Below, piece after piece: positions 36,001 to 50,400 of a stretch of 64,000 nt of DNA (its first letter is position 1; each line of letters starts with the position of its first letter). Below the pieces are notes generated by a model. The model was not told the DNA's origin. It made no database searches and worked only from the letters and a program-made list of their open reading frames with translations. The translations under genes and the position numbers were made by a program. Origin of the DNA: Atrina japonica (taxonomy: Eukaryota; Mollusca; Bivalvia; Pterioida; Pinnidae); the NCBI GenBank assembly GCA_030159075.1, contig BROG01000966.1, forward strand, positions 124,001-188,000, in the 5' to 3' direction.

Positions 36001-39000
36001 CGTTTATGGACATATTTCGTTTTCATTTGCAAACTTTGTATATACTGTCTTTACAATCATGCATACAAAATTTGAAAGTCATCTCAACATTGGTTCATAG
36101 GAAGAGGTTCTTAAAGATGTACCATGTTCTGGTTCTTTTTGGCCCTTTTTAGGGCCCATATGGGTCCTAGCTTCTTTCCATTTGCAAACTGTATGTGGCT
36201 TCCCATGGGGATGCTACATGCCAAGTTCAGTTAAAATTAACCTGAATAATTCAGTCCTTAAATTCCATCACTACATAAACACCTGAATGCATTTACACTG
36301 GAAACACATCAGACTCGAAATTACTTCATGTTGCATTGTGGGATTTGTATACAGTATTACGGCTGGCAGGAAAAATAAGAGGAATTCAAAGTAAATGTAA
36401 ATAAAGCTGTCCTACTTTTGTAATAATGTGATATAAATTATTGATCCAGTTGTAAGCATTGTCAGACCTGAAAACGTAGCGAAAGAGAAAGGCTTCCAAA
36501 GTTTAATTTTCACCGATATATCTATTGCTCATACTCAAAGGAATACAATGCTGTGATTGGTTCCCTCACACAAGGAACAACTGACGTATTTTCATCATAA
36601 AGAGAATTCAAGCCTTTCGTACGATAGAGAGAATCGAAAATGAAATGGACTTGAATTATTCGAGTTAAGTTAAAAATTAGCCCTCTGGTCTTTGAGAAAA
36701 AGTCGAAAATGTGTAAAATTCAACAACGGACAATGCACAACAACTGCAACAGGTCACCCTGAGCCTTTAGCTAAGGTGACCTAAAAATGACCACATTTAA
36801 AACATGTGACATAAATTCGACTTAACACATCAATGCACTTGAATCAAAAAAAAAAAATGTGAAACAAATATTCAGAGTTATCCTGACTGAACATTTTAAA
36901 CCAAATAAACCTCATTTCTAGAAAACAGAAAGTGTTTCTAGAACTGACCTCCATCCCTTTATATCATGAAAACTACTCACTTTATCAACAGTCTCTAGTT
37001 TGATGCCAATTTTATCAATTGGACTATCCTCCGAATGAACACAAAAATAGCCACAATCGTGTAAGTAGGTCATGTACACCGTTATCTTTGTTCTGAAATC
37101 AGACAAATGACAAATTGCATGAGTTGATTTTGTATAGGAATTTTTCACAAGTGTGTTCTGCAAGTAACATTTCCAGCTAGTTTATTATGACATCACAAGC
37201 TAGTCTAACGCAATGTCATAAGCTAGCTAGTTTAGCATGATGAGACAGATAGACATAGAGACACAGCAGAGAGAAATAGAGACAGAGGTATAGAGAGAAA
37301 GAGGTATAGAGACAGAGGTATAGAGATAGAGGTATAGAGAGGTATAGAGACAGAGGTATAGAGACAGAGGTATAGAGACAGAGGTATAGAGACAGAGGTA
37401 TAGAGAGAGTTATAGAGACAGAGGTATAGAGAGAGGTATAGAGACAGAGGTATAGAGACAGAGGTATAGAGACAGAGACATGTAAACATAGAGAGGGAGA
37501 GACATAAAGAAGAACAAACAGAGACAAACAAAAAACAACAAACAGCCTGCTCTATGGAGAAACGAAACATAATATTGACTTACTCTAAAGGCAAAGGCTT
37601 TCCTCGTGGAATCTGAAGGTCCTACAACAGAAGAAAGGACTGTATAATGTGTAGATATATAGGTCATGTTAGTGATAAATCAAGGTGCAATATCACAAAA
37701 AAACATCTCAGATCCAATAAAAATCAACTTAACTTCAATCCTTAATAACGGTATGCCTGGAGATTTTTCACCCCTGATTATTCCTGCGCTTCTATGACAG
37801 AAAACATATTCACCCTGTTTGTCCATGTTTCATTATTTAGCTTGAAGATTTCACCTATGTAGCATTTTATATATCACATACAGCTGTTTGTTTGTTTGTT
37901 TATGGTTGTTTAATGTCCCACTCAAGAATATTTCACTCACGTGGAGACGTCACCAAATGTCGGTGAAGGGCTTCAAATTTTGGCCTATGCTGGGCACTAA
38001 CAGCCACTGAGCAGTGAGGGTTCTTTAACGTGTCGACACCTACTGCGACACGGGACTTCGGTTTTTACTGTCTTATCCGACAGACAGGAAACCAACCTGC
38101 CGCAGGCTGGACTTGAACTCAAGATCTCACGATCCTGAGTCAAGCGCGCTACCGACTGAGCTAGGCTGTCTCATATCACATACAGCAAGTCAGGTCATGT
38201 AGGACTTGTATTCCACTATATATAAAAAAAAGCAAGCCACGATATATAGCATTTTGTATGTAAATATAGATCACATATAGTAAGCCACAGTATGAAGCAT
38301 TTTATATGCCACTATATATCACATACAGTAACCCACAATATGTAGCATTTTGAATGCCACTATGTATAACAAACAAGCCAAGGTATGTAGCATTTTTTAT
38401 GCCACTATGTATAACATACAAGCCAAGGTATGTAGCATTTTTTATGCCACTATGTATCATATACAAGCCATGGTATGCAGCATTTTGAATGCCACTATAT
38501 ATCACATACAAGCTACAGTATGTAGCATTTTGAATGCTACATTATATATCATACACAAGCCATGATATGTAGCAGTTTGTATGCCACTATATATCACATA
38601 CAAGCCACGGTATGTAGCATTTTGAATGCCAATATATATCACATACAAGCCATGGTATGTAGCAGTTTGTATGCCACTATATATCACATACAAGCCAGGG
38701 TATGTAGCAGTTTGTATGCCACTATACATCACATACAAGCCAGGGTATGTAGCAGTTTGTATGCCAATATATACCACATACAAGCAATGATATGTAGCAT
38801 ATTGCATGCCACTATATATCACATATAGTAAGTCATGGTATGTAGCATTTTGAATGCCACCATATTATCACATAGAAGCCACGGTATGTAACATTTTGAA
38901 TGTATATATATCACATACAAGCCACTGTAAGTAGCATTTTGAATGCCACCATATTATCACATACAAGTCACGGTATGTAGCATTTTGTATGCCACTATAT

Positions 39001-42000
39001 ATCACATACAAGCTACGGTATGTAGCATTTTGTATGCCACCATATATCACATATAGAAAGCCACATTATGTAGCATTTTGAATATTATCACATACAAGCC
39101 ACGGTATGTAGCAGTTTGTATGCCACTATATATCACATACAAGCCACGGTATGTAGCAGTTTGTATGCCAATATATATCACATACAAGCTACAGTATGTA
39201 TCATTTTGTATGCCACCATATTATCACATACAAGTCACGGTATGTAGCATTTTGTATGCCACTATATATCACATACAAGCTACGGTATGTAGCATTTTGT
39301 TTGCCACCATATATCACATATAGTAAGCCACAGTATGTAGCATTTTGAATATTATCACATACAAGCCACGGTATGTAGCAGTTTGTATGCCAATATATAT
39401 CACATACAAGCTACAGTATGTATCATTTTGTATGCCACCATATATTACATATAGTAAGCCACAGTATGTAGCATTTTGAATATTATCACATCCAACAAGC
39501 CACGGTATACAGCATTTTGAATATCAGGGATTTCCCTTGGCCTATTTTGGGTGCGGTTACAGTACCCTTCCCAATGCAAAAATGGCTTGTATTTTCCCCA
39601 AAATATGCAAAATGTCTCAATTTGGAATTTCAAAATAAATAGAGTATTTTTGAACAAATGCCTTAAATTAAGTTGTCCTTGTTTTAGTAATCAGTGTACT
39701 GAAAGTACTGAAATGGGTTGTTATTTTTGCAAAATAGCCATGGGATTCAAACTACTCTACCTAACATCTATGAAATGAAAATAAATCAAATTAATGTAGA
39801 CCTAAAGACAAAAAAAACCTTCAATTTCCAGCCTCTAAATAAATTCAAAATTAACATTCTAAATTTTATTAGTTGTATCTTCCTTACCAACTTTAAACAG
39901 AATCTATTGTCTGGTGTGCATTAACACTCATTTCAAAATAAAGACGTGAGCATTTATGGAACTTACTTAAATTTAAACCAAACATGACACTGGGAACAGG
40001 TAAAATAAATTTTTTCAAAATGGCTGTAATATTGAACATAAACAATCCTATTTATGGCTATTACCATGGTACATGAACATATACTCTGCCTAGACTAAAT
40101 AAACAACCAAACAATGTTCTCTATCTTGTATTAATTAATATAAATAACTGTATGGGGTGAAAAAGACAGTTTACCCAATGTTTATTGTTAAAGAAATTTT
40201 TTTTCCTCAACATAATTTGGGCCTGAAGTCGTGATGTATCACCAACTCACTTATGGACATCAACGCTTTCAGCAATGGATAAAACTTTTTTGTTTGTTTT
40301 TTGTTGAAGACATTGTTTCTGTTTGAAATCCATTATGAACAGACCGATTACATAAAAAGTTAATTGTGATTAACTTCAAAAGTTGTGATTATAGTTGTGT
40401 AAACACCTGACAATGGACATGGTGATTTTCCCTCTACTTCCACGGAAACGAGAACTGGAAATTGTAACATTCAATGTTTGAGTTACCTCCCTTTGCGATA
40501 TCGATACACACAGTATACAAGTAAGTGACTGCTGAAATTGAGCAGTCGCTGGTTATGTAAGGTATGTGGTCACCATACAGGGTGTATAAATAAAGGAAAT
40601 ATGTACAGGGAATCTCATTAAGGCAGGTTATGTATAGCGATTAGTTGACATACACGTTAATTTGATAGTTTTCAAAATGGACAGTAACTTATTCATAATG
40701 AATTTCATGCGCCATTTGCATATCAAGCACCTCCAACTCGATGCTGTCCCCTCTATTCTGCTTTGATTTTCATTTTGCCATGGACTAGAAAACATACATA
40801 TTCTTGAGATTCACCAAAAATTGATTTAGCTTTATGTTGGTATCAGCGTTATGTAATTATTTCTATTTAAATCACTGTATGGTTGTGGCTGTCAATTTCA
40901 ATATGATGAATGGCGGAGTAATACTGCAGTTTTTCAAGGCAGACTCAACATCACTGGAATCTTATATAGTGGAATTCCATATTTATAAATAGGTTGATGA
41001 CGTTTTGTTGAAACTAACTACAAATTGTATTGTATAAGTTCGAAAGGCAGAAGTACGGTAAGTAGAATTATGTGGTATTTCATTTAACGATTATTCAAAC
41101 AAGATTTAATTTCATTTACACCAAAATATTTGACTTTTCTGTAAAAGTTAAATTCTTGAGTTCGACTATATTTTACGACTATACGACTATATTTTCAACC
41201 TCCATGACCTCTTCACTGCTAACAGGATAGCCCTCAATGAAAAGTCGAAGTAAACCCATAATAGGTTGTTATTACATAATAACCCATAATCAAAGTACTG
41301 AAAGCCGGGCTAACAAATACCCAAGTAATAATATTGCCTATTTTCATTCTGTTGTTGTTATTGATTCATCAATACTCCCAAACTGTCTTTATTCATTCAT
41401 ACATGTAGGTCTATATCCAACTAAAAATTTCATTTATACATTTATTTATTCATTTATACATGTAGCCTATCTAATTATTTGTTGATCTTTCTAGTTATTT
41501 ACATATCTATTTATTTATCTATTGATTTATTTATCAATGTATTCATTATTTTGTTTATTTATAAATCTAATAATTTGACTCTGTCTATGAATCTATTTTT
41601 TTTTTATCTAATAATAATCTGTTTATTTATGACTGTTTCACAAACAAATAACATTTAGTTATTACTCAGTGAGTTCATCACAGTTCTTTCAACAGTTACC
41701 TCTTCTCATTGTTTTCATCGACTCGTAGGTTGGGAACAATATTTACAATGTCTTCATATGTGAAAAAAAAAATGACTTATTTACGATTTCATATCAACAT
41801 GGATTGACATTAAGAGATTAACAATTAAGATATAAAATATTTTACCCACTTTGTCCGTTTAATATGAGCTTCACATATAACAAGCCACGGTATGTAGCAT
41901 TTTGAATATTATCAAAGTCACGGTATGTCGCACTTTAAATATTATCACATGAAACAAGCCACGGTATGTAGCATTTTAAATATTATTACATACAACAAGC

Positions 42001-45000
42001 CACGGTATGTAGCATTTTAAATATTATTACATACAACAAGCCACGGTATGTAGCATTTTAAATATTATCACATACAACAAGCCACGGTATGTAGCATTTT
42101 ATATATTATTACATACAACAAGCCACGGTATGTAGCATTTTAAATATTATCACATACAACAAGCCACGGTATGTAGCATTTTAAATATTATCACATGCAA
42201 CAAGTCGCAGTATGTAGCTTTTTAAATATTATCACGTACAACAAGCCACGGTATGTAGCATTTTAAATATTATCACATACAACAAGCCACGTTATGTAGC
42301 ATTTTAAATATTATCACATACAACAAGCCACAGTATGTAGCTTTTTAAATATTATCACGTACAACAAGTCACGGTATGTAGCATTTTAAATATTATCACG
42401 TACAACAAGCCACGGTATTGTAGCATTTTAAATATTATCACGTACAACAAGCCACGGTATGTAGCATTTTGTATGCCACTTGCCTATACAAACCTTGTTG
42501 GTATCAGGAACAGAAGATGGAGATGGACCTTTCGGAGTTTCTTCCTTGGCAGGATAAATGATCTTTTTATCACCAACCATACTAGAAAAAGAAATTGAGC
42601 AGTGAGAGCCCCCGCTTTCTGAGGAATCATAAAAGGACTGCAACATGTTTACTTAAATGCAGATTGTTTCAGTATGACACAAAAAAATGCCCGTACTGCC
42701 AAAGGGCACAAAATTAGCAAAGGCCCGCTAGCCCTTGGCCAGTAAATAATAGGACAGGTCAGTAGATCTGTACTGGCCCCATTGTTAGAACATGAGGGCC
42801 TCCATCGCTCACCTGAGAACCATCTATAAAAAATTCTAGAAATTAAATTTCAACAAAATTCTTGCAAAAAACATTTCTTCACCTATTTACAAGTAAAACA
42901 CTTTAATGATCATTGTGAATGCAAAGGGAGATAATTGAGGAAATCATGCATAAATGAATGAAAAAGACAAATCTGAAAAGACCTCAAAACCGCGTCAAAA
43001 ATTCATATTCTGATTTTTATGAAAAATACAAACTTGAATCATGCATCCATGCAGATCACTCAGAAACAATCCGTTTTTTCAATTCATGCAGAAGTTCTGA
43101 AGAAGAAGATTTTTAAAGAGGGGTACTTTTTGGGACCTTTTCTGTCCAGCCCCGGATCCAACCCTCGGCCAATCTGTCTGAAAACTAGAAATTTGGTAAA
43201 GGACCTTCAGCACTTGCTTCCTATTGATTTTCATCAAAATTCCTTCAGTGGTTTTAAAAGAAAAACTGATACTGTGAAAAATGCACGCTTTCTTGCAGTC
43301 TTAAAAATTCATAAAAAATTTCTAGAAATTAAATTTTGGCAAAACCCTTGCACAAAAACATTTCTTCACCCACCCCTGCGCCAATCTGGCTGAACTACAA
43401 ACTTGGTAAAGTACCTTGAGCACTTGCTTCCTATTAAGTTTTGTCAAAATTCCTTCAGCGGTTTCAGAGAAGAAGTAAAAAATACGAAAAGTTTACGGAC
43501 GGACACTGGACGACAGATGCTGGACAGGGAGTGATCACAATAACTCACTTGAGCCTTTGGCTCAGGTGAGCTGAAAAAAAAATATAAAGATTCAATAATT
43601 GTGACACATATGTAAATATTATAAAATTATCCATCTCATCTTTTAACAGAAACTGAAAATATCCTGTCTTGTCCTCATGTGTCATGTCATTTATTCTTTC
43701 TCTAAATATATCATCAAATTATTTCTTACGAGTTATTTGTGGGCCAGCAGAAGTTTGATGGGGCCAGTAGAGTCTTTATGCTACTGGCCCTGTGACCCAC
43801 TTGTTGAACACAAGGCGTGAAGTGCTATGCAATTATCCAAATGTAGTGGTGATAAGTGACTTACTGTTGACTTCAAGCTAAACTTACCTTTCTACAAGCG
43901 CTATATCCGTCCACTGTTGTATGAGGTCAAGTAGGTCATCCGGTGGCTCCTCCTTAAATTTGTCTTTGTACTCCCCCACTAAATTAGTGGCCCACAAACC
44001 TGCTGACTTGGTGGACAGCAACTGAAATGATAACAAGAGTAAGTTACGTATGGTTCAGGAATTTTCCTAGGCTGATTTTGGATTCGGTTACAGGACCCAT
44101 TCCCAATGCAAAAATGGCTGATATTTTCCCCAAATTATGCAAAAATTCCAAATTTTGAAATTCAAAATAATAAAAAAGCATTTTTAAACAAATGTCAAAA
44201 ACTAAGTGTTTCTATTTTACTAAATATGTTGTATTTTTTCAAAAATTTCCAGACTCTGAACCTAGAACTTTGGAGCTAGGAAAATCCCTGAAAGGTGTTG
44301 TACTCCCCCACCAAATTAGTGGCCCACAAACCTGTGATCTTGGTGGACAGCGACTGAAATTAATATTTTTGTGTTTTACACCACATGCAACAATTTCTCA
44401 GCTATAAGGTGGCAGGAAGTTTTTAGCGATGGAGGAGAGAAACCGGTTACAATGTACCCAGTAAGAGACCACCGTCCTTCCGAAAGTAAACTGGCAAACT
44501 TTCTCACAAAACTCAGCTTAGGTTCCTGCAGGGCTCAAACCTGTGCTGATCAGAAGTGAGAGAGTTCATGGTTCAAAGTGCAATGCTCTAACCTTGTATA
44601 TAACAAAGTGCAGATAAAGCCTAATAGTACAATATTGCTGTATACCTGGTTCATTTTTGCTCCTAGTTATTTTTTTTGCCCTTTTATGACAGAACAAATA
44701 TACACCCTGTCTTAAATTTGCCATAAATAACTATAATCTCATGGATTCCGCATCCATAATTCCATTATTTAGCTTAAAATTTCACTTCCATCTAAAAGTC
44801 GCCTTCTCATCTAAGGGTAAAAAATGGTGAAAAAAAACACCACCTTATCTCAGGGCCAAAATGGCCAAAAAAAAAACCCCAAAAAACAAAAAAACAAAAA
44901 AAATTGCAGAAAAGAAAAAAAAAAAAAAATTTAGTCTCTCCTCTACCATTAAAAAACCAGCCGCCACCACCACCATGTAACACAAAATATTGTTCAGTGT

Positions 45001-47413
45001 GCCACAAAACACCAATTAAACTTAAAAAAAAAAAAAAATAGAAACCTTTCTTTTGTATTAGTGGTCAAACATATAAATATAAGGGGTCATATGTAAGGTC
45101 AAAATTGATTTTTGCGTTAACTTACGAATCGACAATTACGTGAACATAATCACATTAACTTAAAAACAAAACAACTAACAAAAAAGCCCATAAATCGGCA
45201 TTTAATTATATAGTTTACATGAAGACCTCTAAATCGCCTTTTGACAAAATGGCTATTTTTAATGTCTCAATAGGTGACACAAATGATTAATACAATTTAT
45301 AATCATGTTTATCAAACTTTGTGATTATTAATAAATGGATTCTGCTAAAATATTGATTTTTTTCTGAGTTTACCTAAAGCTTTTTTTTTTGTGCCTTTGT
45401 AAATAATGATCGTGATAAACCCTTCTATGAAATATTCATCACATCTAATGTTAAGTTATCCATATGTGTCATGGAAATAAATATCTGATAGAAATATATA
45501 TTCTATAAAGCCATTTTCAAAGTAAACAGTCATTGTTGATGTTTTAGTGAGTCCCAGGGACTCACAAGAACATATTCCTGAGTCATTTGTTAAATTTTTG
45601 AGTCCCCAAATCTATGCAATTCAGTAAAAATCATTGTAAACAAAGGCACACATTTTCACTCTCCGATTGAAAAAAAAAATTACTGAGTTTTTGTGCGTCC
45701 TTAGGGACTCGCTAATATTCATGTTTTGCATCCTGAAAAGATTTTATGTGTCAGAGACGCAGAAATTATGCGTAAAGGAAAACCATGATAATTACCAATT
45801 ACCATGGTGAATATTAAATATTGGGGATTCCAATATGTCAGGAAAAGAATGTGTCGACGTAACTGTTTATGATAAAAAGGCAAAAACACACAAATTAAGT
45901 GCAGCAACTGAACATGTTTGTAAATTGATGGCAAACAACTGACCCAATTAAAATAAACCCGGGAAAAGACCCCGGGTCAGTTTTATATGCTGTATTGCCT
46001 ACAAACTAAATTTGGTCATATGAATAAATGGAAGATTCCATTAGAAATGAAATTGGAAAAATGTTCTTTCTTTTTTTTTTTTTTTTTACAATTTCATTTG
46101 CATAATTAGGTACTGTACTAAGTTTCTTGGCATACAGCATTTAAAACTGTCCATCACCATATAACTGAAAAAAGTGTTGAGTGTGGCATAAAACCAAAAT
46201 CAAAATAAAGGATGAAAATGCTTGAAACGATCGGAATGTGTTTTTATTTATATACATACAACATCCAATGACATTTTGTACAGCATTTCTCCGTTTCCTG
46301 GAGCCATAACCTACATGTTTACGATGTCTACTTAAGTACTTTATCTGAGAAAAGAATACAAACAAGCTTTCTCTATTTGATTTTCAGTTTGGAGATTTAC
46401 ACCAAACTAAAGATCTCTTTTAACAAAAAAGAAATCAATGATCGTAACACATTTAAATATTTCATCTTTGTTCAATATATAGAGACTGAAATGTCACAGG
46501 GTCGAGCCTTGTCCTCTAATGTATTATGCTATTAAACTAAACTGTATACTGCGAGGTCTTTAAGGAACGTGAGAATTACGACAATGAAATGTCTAGTTTA
46601 ATCTGTGTCCTTTGTGTTGGGGTTCAATACGAGTTATGATGCAATGCATATACGACACAAAAATACAAAACCTTGATGTCAAATGAAAACTCCATTAATA
46701 CCAGGTTTTATAACGACATCGATTTTGTATAAATATTTGATAGCTGGATAAAAAGTGGTCCTAAATGAATAATTCCCAACATTGAATATGCACTTCATAT
46801 CTATAAAAGAAGTCGAAATAGTGCAAGGTCTGCATTCATTAAACTGCCAACTGTAAAACTCATTAAGCCTGTACAGGGGTTCAAAATTCTTTTTTAGACA
46901 GCTCAAGTCCGGGAATTGGAGAGTAAATTTCTGGCAAGTCCAACTGAGAAAGTTCAAAGTCCACGCTGCATTTTGTTAATAAGTAATACTGTAAAATTAA
47001 ATGAATACATATGAAGCAAGTCCATCGGACTTCAGGTATTTCTAAATGCCAAGCCCGAACCCAAATTAATCAAGTCCCGGACTTCAGACTTGGGGAATTT
47101 TGAACCCCTGCTGTGTTACTGCAACAAATGTCCATTGACATTTATTAAATGGAGAATCATTTGCAGTCAGCTAGAGAGAAAGGGAGCTTTTGTCATACAA
47201 GCGGGAGATGTGGGGTTAAAATCTGGTTCAGATCACTTTTCTTTTGTTCAGTGCTTAGAATGATAAGCAATTATCTAGAGTCTTCCTCTTAGATCCATGC
47301 CTTACTTTCATTTCTACTATATCAAACATTTATACTTAAGCTTTAAATAAATATCTGTATCCACCTCTCCAGCATTAAAATGATGGATCCATTCTCTATA
47401 TTATATCTCATAT

Positions 47414-47452
<39 letters not shown>

Positions 47453-50400
47453 CACTTGAGCTTTTTATAAATGTCATTCTTGAGTGGGACATTAAACAAC
47501 AATAAACAAACAAACAAACAAAAAATATATAAATGTCTTTATCCATCTCTCCAGTGTTAAACATGTTGGATCCATGCCTTATTCGACATTTACTGAATAA
47601 TACATAATGAAATAAATACTTGAGCTTTAAATTAACACCTAGATCCACTTCTCCTATATTAAAATCTTAGATCCAGGCTTTATATCATACATAATAATAC
47701 ATCTGAGCTTATTCAAATGTCTAAATGTCTAAATGTACATCCACCTCTCAAGTGTACAAATTTTGGATCCACTTATTCAGTATTAAAATTTGGATCCATG
47801 TCCTATTATATGTTTACATGTTTACTATGTTGTATATATTTTAAAGGTCTTATCCAGCCTCCTTAAGCTTTGGACAAAAGAAAACATTGTTTTATTTCAA
47901 AATACTATATCAAAATATTCATTGTCAGACCCAACTGACCACTCTGCAGACAAAAGTAGAGATCAAACTATGTCCAAACCCAGAAAGTATTTAACACTGA
48001 ACAAATACTTGAAAATGCTTGTGATTATTACAACGGGACTTGCGGTCTAAAAATGTCAGATATCAGGTAAGACTTAATCAAAACAACATCCAGAAAGAGC
48101 AATGAACAATGCTGAAACAGACTATAACATTGTGTCTAAAACTCGAGACAAGTACCTTGTACACAAAAGTCTTGCTGGAAATGTAGCAGTTAGATTGCCG
48201 ACTTTTATTATGCCATAGTTGGAGCACTGACTCACAAATATTAAATGCACCCTTAACTTTTACACGGAGACGGTCTCAGATTGGAACGTAAATGATTGTG
48301 ATGGAAATGAAATCAATAATTGTATAAAGCCGATCAGTTGTAATATATAATGACGGACAGGTAACTGACAGAAATTTAGCAATCAGGAATCTAATTTCAT
48401 GAACATGTGAAATATACAACAGGTAAGCATATTGTAACTTTCTCTTCAGACTTCATTACTTTCTCTGCATCTATTTTTTTTTTTATTTCTGTGGTTTATA
48501 CAAAAGTAGAGTTTTTAGCACACACTGTCAATGTTAAATGATTAATATATCAATTTCACAATTTAATCGGAGACATCCATTTTACCTTTTCTTGTCGCCA
48601 CAACTTTTTGCACTTTTGTTTAAATTACGCATTAGTAAACAAAAACAATGGGCTATTGAAATTTTTAAGAGTGAGCAGAGAGTAAAAGAAAAATTTAACT
48701 TTTACAAATCAATAGAAGAAATATTATCTTTAAAGGACTTACATTGTTACAATGTCCTGACAATGCATTCTAAGTATATTTTAACTTTTATGACTTAGGA
48801 ATTGCATTTGTGTAAAATATCCAAGCCTGACGAAGCACTTTCAAATGACTTTGTCTAAATCTCATGCATGAAAACTATTAAAGTGTCATTTTCTCCGAAT
48901 GCTGATCAGTGAGTGTTTCTTTGCTAAGCACTTTTTATGTGAAAATCACATCTTTGATTAGAGATTCAAATTAGCTGATCCCCTCACTGTTAGGTAGCTG
49001 TGGCCCCCTCACTGTTAGGTAGGTGTGACCCTTTGACACGGGCTAGTGACGCTGACCAAAGGCTAGTAAAACTGACCCAGAGCTAGTGACATTGGCCAGG
49101 GCTTAGTGACACTAACCCAAGGTTAGTAACATGAACACAAGCTTAGTGACACTGACCGTGGACAAGTGACATTTACACAGGGCTAGTGAAATTAACCTAA
49201 GTCTAGTGACATTGACCCAGGGCTAGTGACATTAACACAGGTTTAATGACACTGACCCAGGGCTAGTGACATTGACCCAGGGCTAGTCACACTGACCCAA
49301 GGCTAGTGACATTGACCCAAGGCTAGTGACATTTACCCAGGACTAGTGACATTAACACAGGCTTAGTGACACTGACTTTGGGATAGAGACACTGACCCAG
49401 GGCTAGTGACATTTACCAAGGGCTAGTGACACTGGCCCAAGGACAGTGACATTTTTACCCAGGACTAGTGACACATACCCAGGACTAGTGACAATGACCC
49501 AAGGCTAGTGAAGTTCAATCTCATTCTCGCCTAGCATTTTTCCCAGCCTGCTACACTAGTTTACTTGCAGGTGGCCAGTGGTATCCAGTAACAAGTTTTT
49601 TTTCCTCCTCTTTAATAAAATGGCCACCACCGTATCAACGAAAATTTGTCTACTGTACGATAAAGTATAGTTAGAACAAATTTTAGGATAAAAATTTAAA
49701 GTAACTTTTGCATTTATGTAAGCAAATTATGTTAAGCTAAATGCATCCTGTGTGCAAGGCAAAGAGTATTTTAAAAGTTCAAAGAAATACTGCTTGCAAA
49801 TTGAAGTTCCTTTAAAAATAGTATCCCTCATTACGCAAGGTAATTGCAAGTTTTGTGTATAACTTAGAATAATCATCATCTATGGCGTGTCTTTCGTATG
49901 ACAGAACTATCTTCCAGATCCGACTCTTTTTAGTCTAGAGTTAAAGTTATACATAGTTGGCGAGATTGTTCTGTACAGGTACAAATACCTGGTTAACGAG
50001 TTCACCGACTATCACAGTATGAGGTCCAGATCATAATGAAGGGATAAACAAAATAAACACAATGTATTGCGTAATGTAACAAAGCCAGGATTACTGTGTT
50101 TTATAAACATAACACAAAAGTCTTATCTACCCGACATTATATCTCCAACGAGATACTTATCAATGTGATTTTAATCTCTAGGGGAATAATAACAAATATG
50201 AAAATAAGAGCCCGATTTATTATTCACTTATGGTAGGCACCGCTGGTCATGCATACTTTGTCAAAGAAAATTGCTTCAGTTCTTGTTCTTGTTGCCAAAT
50301 TTGAGGGTAATCCGTTGAATAAATAAATCGGACACAATAAGGTTCTGTGTATGTACATTTAGTTTTTTACCAGACTGTGTCACGTTTTTTTGACAACATG

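Noticed and set aside
37216..37667. Three overlapping minus-strand frames rich in SLYLCLYTSVSIPL
   Set aside because: They are translations of the 14-bp 'agagacagaggtat' repeat and open only because of unit length and composition.
38302..39323. Repetitive frames (YHIQATVCSILNA, VIYSGIQNATY)
   Set aside because: They are the ~45-bp satellite read as codons (unit divisible by three). No start context or splice pattern.
43019..43393. 124-codon + strand frame
   Set aside because: It lies in a non-coding repeat that also occurs at 60300-61430, where the frame is not kept.
47790..48798. Two 86-codon + frames as unknown genes
   Set aside because: AT-rich codon use, no recognisable domain, no acceptor/donor pattern.
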